A stretch of 22,688 nt of DNA from an uncultured Eubacteriaceae bacterium (lineage in GTDB: Bacteria > Bacillota > Clostridia > Eubacteriales > UBA1433): assembly GCA_937880125.1 (NCBI GenBank), contig CALFLU010000078.1:1-22688 (forward strand), given 5' to 3'. Positions 14,340 through 21,247 of the stretch are shown here, piece after piece. Within the stretch, counting starts at the first letter, position 1, and each line of letters opens with the position of its first letter. The translations under genes were made by a program, and so were the position numbers. Below the pieces are notes generated by a model, which was given only the letters and a program-made list of their open reading frames with translations, searched no databases and had not been told where the DNA came from.

Positions 14340-17300
14340 ATGGAAATAAAAGCTTTCAGAAAGATTTTAATTGCCAATCGCGGCGAAATTGCCATTCGCG
14401 TTATTCGTGCGGTCAATGAATTGGATCTTCGGAGCGTGGCCGTTTACTCAAAAGAAGATAAAGTCGCCCTTTTCCGCAGCAAGGCGGATGAATCATATAT
14501 GTTGGATCCCGAAAAAACACCGGTGGGTGCATATTTAGACATCTATAAAATTATTGAAATTGCCAAGGCAAGACGGGCAACAGCCATTCATCCGGGATAC
14601 GGATTTTTAGCGGAAAATCCCGAATTTGTGCGCGCCTGTGAGCAGGAAGATATTACCTTCATAGGGCCGCCTGCCGATGTTATGGAAATATTCGGCGATA
14701 AAGTAGCGGCAAAAAAACTTGCACAAAAGGTGGGTATACCCACCCTGCCGGGTACAGATAAGCCTGTGCGTGACGAAGACGAATTGGTTAAGACAGCACA
14801 AGAAATAGGCTATCCGGTAATCCTCAAAGCCTCCTTTGGCGGAGGCGGCAGAGGCATGCGCGTGGTGCGCGACAAAAGCGGGTTGATCAAAGAATACCGC
14901 ACAGCGGTCAGTGAAGCAAAAAAAGCTTTTGGCAACGGAGACGTGTTTGTAGAACGTTATTTGGAAAAACCCCGTCATGTGGAAGTGCAGATTTTGGCGG
15001 ACCAATACGGCAACGTGGTTCATTTATACGAAAGAGACTGCTCCATTCAACGACGCCATCAAAAGATTATTGAATTTACACCGTCTTTGGCCATTGACGA
15101 TGAACAAAGAGAAAAAATTTGCGCTGATGCGGTGAAGCTGGCAAAAGCCGTGGGATATGTCAATGCGGGCACAGTGGAATTTTTGCTGGATGAAGCCGGC
15201 AACTATTATTTCATGGAAATGAACCCCCGCATACAAGTCGAACACACCGTGACGGAAATGACAACGGGAATAGACATTGTACAGGCCCAAATCTTAATTG
15301 CCCAGGGATACCCGCTGAGCAGTGAGCAAATCGGCATCCAATCCCAAGCCGATGTTTGTCCGCGCGGTGCGGCGATTCAGTGCAGAATCACTGCAGAGGA
15401 TCCGAAAAACAATTTTCTGCCCGATACCGGAAAAATTTTGGTATACAGAACCGCGGCAGGAAACGGTGTGCGCCTAGACGGCGGAAACGGCCATGCCGGC
15501 GCCGAAATCACGCCCTATTACGACAGCCTGCTCGTCAAAACCATTGTGTGGGACAACACCTTTGAAAATGCGCGCAAAAAAGCGCTCCGTGCATTGAGAG
15601 AGCACTATGTGGAAGGCGTGCACACCAACACAGACTTTTTAATCAACGTGCTGCAACACGAAGAATTTAAAAAAGGCCGTTGCAACACGATGTTTATCGA
15701 CCAGCATCCCGAGCTTTTTGCAACAAAAAAAGCGGAAGACGGCGAAGCAAAGCTGGCAAAATATTTAAGTGAAATCATCATCAACAAAACACAAGGGGAA
15801 AAGAAAGATTATCCCGAACCGATTATTCCCAATGTGGAGGGAATGGAAGTCAAAGACGGACTCAAACAACTGCTCGACAGCAAGGGACCCGAGGCCGTTG
15901 TGGATTATATCAAAAAACAAAAGAGACTGCTTGTGACGGATACCACCTACCGTGATGCCCACCAGTCTTTGGCGGCAACCAGGCTGCGCACAAAGGATAT
16001 GTTGGATATTTCGCGTGCGGTGGCCGTCTATGAATCAGACATATTTTCTTTGGAAATGTGGGGTGGGGCAACCTTTGACACGGCATACAGATTCTTACAC
16101 GAATCGCCCTGGACAAGGCTCAAAAGGCTCAGAAAGCGTATCCCCAACATCATGTTTCAAATGCTTCTTCGCGGCACCAATACGGTGGGATACAAAAATT
16201 ATCCCGACAACGTGGTGGTGGAATTTGTCAAAGAATCGGCCAAGGCGGGCATTGACGTCTTTCGAATTTTTGACTCCCTCAACTGGTTGGAGGCAGTCAA
16301 GCTTCCCTGTGAAGAGGTGTTGAAAAACAATAAAATTGCCGAAGTGGCACTGTGCTACACCGGTGATATTCTCGATAAAAGCAAAACCAAGTATGACTTG
16401 GACTATTATGTAAAAAAAGCAAAAGAAATTGAAGCGATGGGTGCACATATTTTGTGTATCAAAGACATGAGCGGACTGGTTCGGCCCGCAGCGGCACACC
16501 TTTTGTTTAAAACGCTCAAAGAAGAAATTAGCATCCCGGTTCATTTTCATACCCATGACACAGCGGGCAACGCCGTTGCTTCTGTGCTCAGCGCCGCCAT
16601 GGCAGGCGTAGACATTGCGGATATGGCGCTCAACACCATGAGCGGGCTTACTTCACAGCCTGCGCTCAACAGCATCGTCGCAGCGCTCAAACACACCGAG
16701 CGCGATACGGAGCTGGATGAATTCGGACTGCAGCTTCTCAGCGATTATTGGGAAAATGTGCGCCCCGTGTATTATGAATCCGAATCCGGTATGATAACGC
16801 CCACAGCGGAAATCTATCGTTATGAAGTGCCCGGCGGACAATATTCCAACCTAAAACAACAGGCGGAAAGCTTTGGCTTGGGTCATCGATTCCGCGACCT
16901 TTTGGAAGCTTATAAAGATGCCAACGAACTCTTTGGCGACATTGTCAAGGTAACACCTTCCTCCAAGTCCGTGGGGGATATGGCAATCTTTATGATTCAA
17001 AATGAGTTGACGATTGATAACATCTACGAAAAAGGAAAAAATCTTGCTTTTCCCGATTCGGTGGTAGACTTTTTCATGGGCATGTTGGGTCAACCCGAGG
17101 GTGGTTTTAACAAAAGACTGCAAGAAATTGTTCTCAAAGGGCAAGAACCTTTGACGGTGCGCCCGGGTGAGCTTTTGGAAGATGTGGATTTTGATGCCAT
17201 TCGCAAAGACTATAAGGAGCGCTACGGCAAAGATATGAACGACAAATCGGTTCTCAGCGCCGCGCTATACCCGAAAGTCTATGACGACTACATGAAGTTT

Positions 17301-17777
17301 TTGCAGGAATACGGCGATTATGTGCAAATGGATTCCCATGTATTTTTCAATTCGCTCAAGCTGGGTGAGGAGACGGAAGTGGAACTCGAAAAAGGTGTGC
17401 GCTGCATGATCAAGCTGGTGCATATCGGCGGCAATGTAGGCGAAGACGGCTACAGGCAGTTTGTATATGAAATCAACGGATTCAGACGCGATATTTATGT
17501 CAAAGACGAGCACTCTTTGCCTGCGGTTTATCAAAAAACCGTGAAAATGGCCGAAGAGGGCAATGAAAAGCACATCGGACCGCCCATTAACGGCACGGTC
17601 ATGGCAATTCATGTCTCTGTAGGTGAGACGGTCAAGAAAAACCAGCCGCTGATGATTGTAGAAGCAATGAAAATGGAGACGGAAATCACCTCTCCCATCG
17701 ACAGCACCATTGCGGCAATTCATGTCTCACAGGGGGACGGTGTTGAAAAAGGACAGCTGATGATTGAGCTGGAATAG
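14340..17777 (+). CDS. pyc: Pyruvate carboxylase
   Basis: Biotin enzyme that makes oxaloacetate from pyruvate, bicarbonate and ATP, refilling the citric acid cycle pool and feeding aspartate and gluconeogenesis. The 1145 residues contain the full single-chain order. The biotin carboxylase domain (about 1-455) has GGGGRGMRVV, RDCSIQRRHQK and MNPRIQVEHTVTE. The carboxyltransferase domain (about 530-800) has metal ligands D539, H737 and H739 and the carbamylated lysine K708 in CIKDMSG. An allosteric/linker region follows, then a biotin carrier domain (about 1075-1145) with biotinyl K1111 in EAMKME. AGGAGG precedes the ATG closely. The gene has its own promoter and terminator. The single-chain form distinguishes it from two-subunit oxaloacetate decarboxylase-type systems. 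Confidence 0.98.
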   Translation: MEIKAFRKILIANRGEIAIRVIRAVNELDLRSVAVYSKEDKVALFRSKADESYMLDPEKTPVGAYLDIYKIIEIAKARRATAIHPGYGFLAENPEFVRACEQEDITFIGPPADVMEIFGDKVAAKKLAQKVGIPTLPGTDKPVRDEDELVKTAQEIGYPVILKASFGGGGRGMRVVRDKSGLIKEYRTAVSEAKKAFGNGDVFVERYLEKPRHVEVQILADQYGNVVHLYERDCSIQRRHQKIIEFTPSLAIDDEQREKICADAVKLAKAVGYVNAGTVEFLLDEAGNYYFMEMNPRIQVEHTVTEMTTGIDIVQAQILIAQGYPLSSEQIGIQSQADVCPRGAAIQCRITAEDPKNNFLPDTGKILVYRTAAGNGVRLDGGNGHAGAEITPYYDSLLVKTIVWDNTFENARKKALRALREHYVEGVHTNTDFLINVLQHEEFKKGRCNTMFIDQHPELFATKKAEDGEAKLAKYLSEIIINKTQGEKKDYPEPIIPNVEGMEVKDGLKQLLDSKGPEAVVDYIKKQKRLLVTDTTYRDAHQSLAATRLRTKDMLDISRAVAVYESDIFSLEMWGGATFDTAYRFLHESPWTRLKRLRKRIPNIMFQMLLRGTNTVGYKNYPDNVVVEFVKESAKAGIDVFRIFDSLNWLEAVKLPCEEVLKNNKIAEVALCYTGDILDKSKTKYDLDYYVKKAKEIEAMGAHILCIKDMSGLVRPAAAHLLFKTLKEEISIPVHFHTHDTAGNAVASVLSAAMAGVDIADMALNTMSGLTSQPALNSIVAALKHTERDTELDEFGLQLLSDYWENVRPVYYESESGMITPTAEIYRYEVPGGQYSNLKQQAESFGLGHRFRDLLEAYKDANELFGDIVKVTPSSKSVGDMAIFMIQNELTIDNIYEKGKNLAFPDSVVDFFMGMLGQPEGGFNKRLQEIVLKGQEPLTVRPGELLEDVDFDAIRKDYKERYGKDMNDKSVLSAALYPKVYDDYMKFLQEYGDYVQMDSHVFFNSLKLGEETEVELEKGVRCMIKLVHIGGNVGEDGYRQFVYEINGFRRDIYVKDEHSLPAVYQKTVKMAEEGNEKHIGPPINGTVMAIHVSVGETVKKNQPLMIVEAMKMETEITSPIDSTIAAIHVSQGDGVEKGQLMIELE

Positions 17778-17800
17778 ACAGTACTGTGTGAAAAAAAAAT

Positions 17801-17835
17801 AAAAAAAGACCTGCCGATAGGGCAGGTCTTTTTTT
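17801..17835. terminator. Bidirectional terminator between the pyc and GNAT-like genes
   Basis: AAAAAAAGACCTGCC, loop GATAG, then GGCAGGTC and a T-tract. It follows the pyc stop by 23 bases and reaches into the stop codon of the convergent GNAT-like gene, so it probably serves both. Confidence 0.9.
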
Positions 17836-18394
17836 ATTCAAAAATTTTAATCAAAAGCAGTCGGTCGTGGTTGTGCGTATAGATAATCAAGTGGCGATAA
17901 GGCTCAAAACCCAGTGAAGTAACAGACTTGAGACTGGCGGCATTGTCGGGGTGAATGAGTGTGAAAAAAAGCTTAATGCCCCGTGCATACGCCCAGGTGA
18001 AGGTGTATTCGATCATTTTTTTCTGCAGGCGATTGCTGCGATAGTCAGGGTCAACAAAGGCCCCCGCCAACAACATTTTGGGCAAATCGGCATGACTTTC
18101 GTCTAAATAAGGAAGCACTTCTTCAAAATCGCTTCCCCCCACACTGGCGGCGCGAAAGGCAATGAGTTCTTCCTCTTCGTCAAACACACCCAACAGCAAA
18201 TTGTCTTCACAGGCAAAAAGTTCAACCAAATCCTTTTGTTCAAATGGCACAAACAAGTCAGGGTCCGATAAAGCTGAGAGCACCTTTTGCTGCAGCTGCA
18301 TAATTTCGTCGAGAGAATGTATATTCAGCTTGCGCAAGGTGGCGGTTTGTGTGCGAAGAGTTTGTTGATTTTTAATAAAAGGCAGTTTTAGCAT
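17834..18394 (-). CDS. GNAT family N-acetyltransferase-like protein
   Basis: A 186-residue protein with the GNAT fold pattern: a beta-strand LLLGVFDEEEELIAFRAASV, the motif A strand and turn LLAGAFVDPDYRSNRLQKKMIEYTF, and a C-terminal HPDNAASLKSVTSLGFEPYRHL segment typical of GNAT motif B. In motif A the pyrophosphate-binding turn, usually R/QxxGxG/A, reads R-S-N-R-L-Q, without the glycines seen in relatives such as RGNGLQ, so acetyl-CoA binding may be altered. The substrate is unknown. The ATG at 18394 follows AAAGGAG; an upstream in-frame start at 18442 lacks support. It lies 65 bases after mntP on the same strand and may be the last gene of that transcript. Confidence 0.82.
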   Translation of the reverse strand: MLKLPFIKNQQTLRTQTATLRKLNIHSLDEIMQLQQKVLSALSDPDLFVPFEQKDLVELFACEDNLLLGVFDEEEELIAFRAASVGGSDFEEVLPYLDESHADLPKMLLAGAFVDPDYRSNRLQKKMIEYTFTWAYARGIKLFFTLIHPDNAASLKSVTSLGFEPYRHLIIYTHNHDRLLLIKIFE

Positions 18395-18459
18395 CCTAAA
18401 GTCTCCTTTCTCAGAAAAGACGAGAATAGTGCTTAAAAACAAATCAATGTGACTTCATG

Positions 18460-19032
18460 TTATCCGAACATGTGCTGAATAAAGATACGAATACCGATAA
18501 AAATCAGAATCAGTCCGCCAAAGATTTCCGCCTTGGTTTTAAACTTTGTGCCAAACTTTTGGCCGACATAATAGGCGAGGAGGCAAACCGAAAAAGTAAT
18601 CAGCCCAATGGCTGCTGTGGCGGCAAAAATGTTGACATCGATGAGTGCGAGAGAAATGCCGAAGGCAAGTGCGTCAATGCTTGTAGCCAGGGATTGCACC
18701 AGCAAATATTTATAGGTCAAAGATTGGGGTTTTTCGCTTTTTTCCGCACTGTCAGAACGGTTTTTTAGTGCCTCGACAATCATTTTAGTGCCTAAAAATG
18801 CGAGGATAATCAGCACAATCCAGTGATCAATGCGCATAATCGCATCGCGAAACAAGCTGCCCGCAAAATAGCCAATCAACGGCATGGCGGCCTGAAACAA
18901 CCCAAAACAAAAGGCCATGAGCAAAACTTTTGCCCCGGATGTGTTTTTATAATAAAGACCATTTGCAATGGAAACGGCAGCGGCGTCCATCGACAGACCC
19001 AGGGCAGCCAAAACCATGGTAAAAAAGCTCAA
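18460..19032 (-). CDS. mntP: Manganese efflux pump MntP
   Basis: A 190-residue, six-segment membrane protein of the MntP (formerly YebN/UPF0059) family that exports Mn(II). The two internal repeats carry the family signatures: ALGLSMDAAAVSIANGL, with D16, and ATSIDALAFGISLAL. The middle loop (NRSDSAEKSEKPQS) is hydrophilic. Translation most likely starts at a TTG codon at 19032: GGAGG is correctly placed for it and it gives the usual SFFxxxLxALGLSMDA beginning. An ATG 15 bases later is the alternative. Many mntP genes are preceded by a Mn-sensing yybP-ykoY riboswitch; the gap to the upstream PfkB-like gene is only 40 bases, so none is present here directly, and control is expected at the PfkB-like promoter. 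Confidence 0.94.
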   Translation of the reverse strand: MSFFTMVLAALGLSMDAAAVSIANGLYYKNTSGAKVLLMAFCFGLFQAAMPLIGYFAGSLFRDAIMRIDHWIVLIILAFLGTKMIVEALKNRSDSAEKSEKPQSLTYKYLLVQSLATSIDALAFGISLALIDVNIFAATAAIGLITFSVCLLAYYVGQKFGTKFKTKAEIFGGLILIFIGIRIFIQHMFG

Positions 19033-19072
19033 AATATTCCTCCGTCGGGTATAAAAAATGTGCAGAGCGGCT

Positions 19073-20071
19073 TTAGGTGATATCTAAAAATTCTTCTTCG
19101 TTGCGCGGTGTTTTGTTTCGCGTCGACTCGGTTTTTTCGGCATGTTCCACGTCGATCTTTGTGCTGTCGTGCAAAATATCGCTGATCTTTTGCAAAGTAA
19201 AAAATTCCATTTCCCCTTGGGGCAAGTCCAAGGCCAATGCATAGCATGCCTGTGCAAACAAAGCGGTTTGATAAAACGTTAAATTGTTTTGCAAGCCATA
19301 GACAATGGCCGCGGTGTAGGCGTGCTCCGCTCCCGGCTTGGCAAAGCTTTTGGACTGAAAAGCAGGTACATGCACTACCTCTTGACTGTTTGCGGCGATG
19401 GAGCCATATTCGTCTAAAATAATAAAAACGGTTTGGAGATTTTTTTCGTTGAGCAAGTATTTGGCGCAATCCTTTGCGTCGGCAACACTGGTGATCATGC
19501 CGCCGCGCAGGCGCTCTGCCTGAAACTTGCTGAGTTTGATGATGTCAAATTGCGGGAGAAGTTCAACAATGTCCGTCCACTCAAAATAGCTGACGGGTTC
19601 GAAGATTTTTTTCGGTACAGTTGCTTGAAAAGCGATATATTTTAACGTTGCCAAATCCAGCGTAGAGTCGGCCAGGACAATATCCACTTCATCGCTAAGA
19701 CTGTTTTCAATGATTTGCGGTGTCAGGCGGTAGGCAAGGCAAGCGCCTGTAACAGAGGTATAAATATCTCCCTCCAGATCCATAATATGCACATTTGCCG
19801 CGGTGGGTGTATCAGGCACCGCAATGCTCAATTGCGTATCGATGCCCATTTGTTGCAAGGCGCTGAGAAGAGCTGTTCCCGCTGTGTCGTTGCCCACCGC
19901 TGTGAGAAGTTTGGATGCAATATCAAGGCGCGCAAGCAATTCGGTGATGTTGCGCGCGGCGCCTCCGTGGCGAAATTTGACGGTACCGTTTGTTTCGTGT
20001 TGTGCCAAAATTCGGCTGTTGCTGTGTGCAATGACATCGACGCTCGATGCGCCTATGACCAATATGTTCAT
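19073..20071 (-). CDS. PfkB family carbohydrate kinase-like protein lacking the catalytic aspartate
   Basis: A 332-residue protein of the PfkB/ribokinase fold, related to sugar and (pseudo)nucleoside kinases. The N-terminal signature is present (GGAARN at 36-41, with NILVIGASSVDV before it). The C-terminal signature, normally (D/N)TxGAGD, reads AKPGAEHAYTA: G247, A248, E249, H250. His therefore replaces the catalytic base Asp, and the preceding D/N-T is also lost. The usual GxxG of the adenine-side loop reads ILDEYGS. A charged tail (about 305-332) follows. Unless another residue substitutes, it should be catalytically weak or inactive. The ATG at 20071 follows AAGGTGA; an in-frame TTG 18 bases upstream is less likely. 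It probably heads a transcript with mntP. Confidence 0.85.
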   Translation of the reverse strand: MNILVIGASSVDVIAHSNSRILAQHETNGTVKFRHGGAARNITELLARLDIASKLLTAVGNDTAGTALLSALQQMGIDTQLSIAVPDTPTAANVHIMDLEGDIYTSVTGACLAYRLTPQIIENSLSDEVDIVLADSTLDLATLKYIAFQATVPKKIFEPVSYFEWTDIVELLPQFDIIKLSKFQAERLRGGMITSVADAKDCAKYLLNEKNLQTVFIILDEYGSIAANSQEVVHVPAFQSKSFAKPGAEHAYTAAIVYGLQNNLTFYQTALFAQACYALALDLPQGEMEFFTLQKISDILHDSTKIDVEHAEKTESTRNKTPRNEEEFLDIT

Positions 20072-20109
20072 ATTTTCACCTTTTGGCAATTAAAATTTCT
20101 TTACACTTC

Positions 20110-20139
20110 AGTATAGCATAAATGGTTTTGTAATTACAA
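20110..20139 (-). promoter_or_regulatory. Promoter and palindrome upstream of the PfkB-like/mntP genes
   Basis: On the minus strand -35 TTGTAA (20139-20134), 18 bp and TATACT (20115-20110) preceded by TGC (extended -10). The -35 is half of a perfect 12-bp palindrome TTGTAATTACAA (20128-20139), a candidate operator. The regulator is not identifiable. Confidence 0.6.
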
Positions 20140-20200
20140 TATGACACTTTTCATAAATGCCAAAAGAGAATAAGCGAGTACGATTAAGAATAAAAGCGAA

Positions 20201-21088
20201 TTATTCGACAACTGCGCTGTCTGCAACACGGGGTTTGCGTTCGCTGAGAAAGGCGGAGCCGATAATGAAAACACCGCCGAGTATTTGCAAAGGCCCCAAG
20301 GGTTCTGCCAGCAACAGGGCAGAAAAGAACACGGCGGAAATGGGGTCTAAATAACTCAGCGAAGCAATGGAAGAGGCAGGCAGATATTTGACGCCGGTAA
20401 AGTAGAGTAAGTAAGCAAATCCGGTGTGAAAAAGCCCGACAATCAGGATAAAAGGAATGGAGGAAGAAGGAATTGCCAAGGGAGAAAAAGGCTCAAAAAT
20501 CAACACATAGGGCAACAAAACCACAACGGCAAACACCAACTGTGTCAGCGTGGTTTCAATACCGCTCAAACCTTTGAAAAACTTGTTGGTCAGTATCACG
20601 CTGGCATAGAGCCCCGCCGCACACAAACCAAAGAAGATGCCCTTGGCATGATCATAGTCCAAAGATTGTCCCGGAGAGCTTTTGACAATCAAAAACATGC
20701 CAAACATCGCAATAAATACACAGAGCAATTTTTGTAAAGAAAACTTGTCCTTTAATATCACGGGCGCCAGCAATACCACGATAATCGGCGCACAATAATA
20801 ACTGAGCGTGGCGTTGGCAATGGTGGTGTATTTATAGGCTTGAAAAAGAAATATCCAATTAAAGGCCATGGCGGTGGAAGAAAAAATCAGCAGAGGCAGA
20901 TTTTTTTTAATCGCCCCAAAAGAAAACTTTTGACGGGAAACGAGAACAAAAGCAATTAAAAACAGACTACCCAAAATACCGCGTATCAGCGCAAGAGCAC
21001 CCGAAGAAACCGAGATAGACCGAACAAACAGCCCAAGGCTGCCAAAAATGAGCATAGCGCTGACAAATTGTATTTTTGCTTTCATCAT
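20201..21088 (-). CDS. EamA/DMT family transporter
   Basis: A 295-residue membrane protein with about ten hydrophobic helices in two EamA repeats (about 8-136 and 150-282), as in the drug/metabolite transporter superfamily of small-molecule exporters. Supporting motifs are FVRSISVSSGALALIRG near the start, ANATLSYYCAPIIVVLLAP at the end of repeat one, and ASSIASLSYLDPISAVFF at the end of repeat two. The substrate cannot be told from sequence; amino acids or other metabolites are common. Two consecutive ATGs form the start, with AAGGCGGA just upstream. It has its own promoter. No clear terminator was seen in the roughly 130 bases between its stop and the PfkB-like gene. Confidence 0.92.
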   Translation of the reverse strand: MMKAKIQFVSAMLIFGSLGLFVRSISVSSGALALIRGILGSLFLIAFVLVSRQKFSFGAIKKNLPLLIFSSTAMAFNWIFLFQAYKYTTIANATLSYYCAPIIVVLLAPVILKDKFSLQKLLCVFIAMFGMFLIVKSSPGQSLDYDHAKGIFFGLCAAGLYASVILTNKFFKGLSGIETTLTQLVFAVVVLLPYVLIFEPFSPLAIPSSSIPFILIVGLFHTGFAYLLYFTGVKYLPASSIASLSYLDPISAVFFSALLLAEPLGPLQILGGVFIIGSAFLSERKPRVADSAVVE

Positions 21089-21117
21089 GATTCCGCCTTT
21101 TAAGTATAATTCAAAAA

Positions 21118-21146
21118 AGTATATAAAATTTTGAAAATAAAGTCAA
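21118..21146 (-). promoter_or_regulatory. Promoter of the EamA transporter gene
   Basis: On the minus strand TTGACT (21146-21141), a 17-bp spacer and TATACT (21123-21118), about 30 bases before the ATG. Confidence 0.75.
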
Positions 21147-21247
21147 CGGAAAAAAATGTGATTTATCAATTTTCATGAAAAATATGCCACGAGAGTTCTT
21201 TAAAAGATTTACCGATAAGCCGATGCCGTATATAAGACGGCAATAGT

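Noticed and set aside
14183..14419. Possible small hydrophobic protein upstream of pyc
   Set aside because: GTG start without a ribosome binding site. The frame runs 80 bases into pyc and its hydrophobicity follows from AT-rich DNA containing the promoter.
20150..20200. Short AT-rich repeats (AATAAGCGA, AATAAAAGCGA) after the EamA gene as a terminator
   Set aside because: They do not form a stable GC-containing stem followed by T residues in the minus-strand direction.
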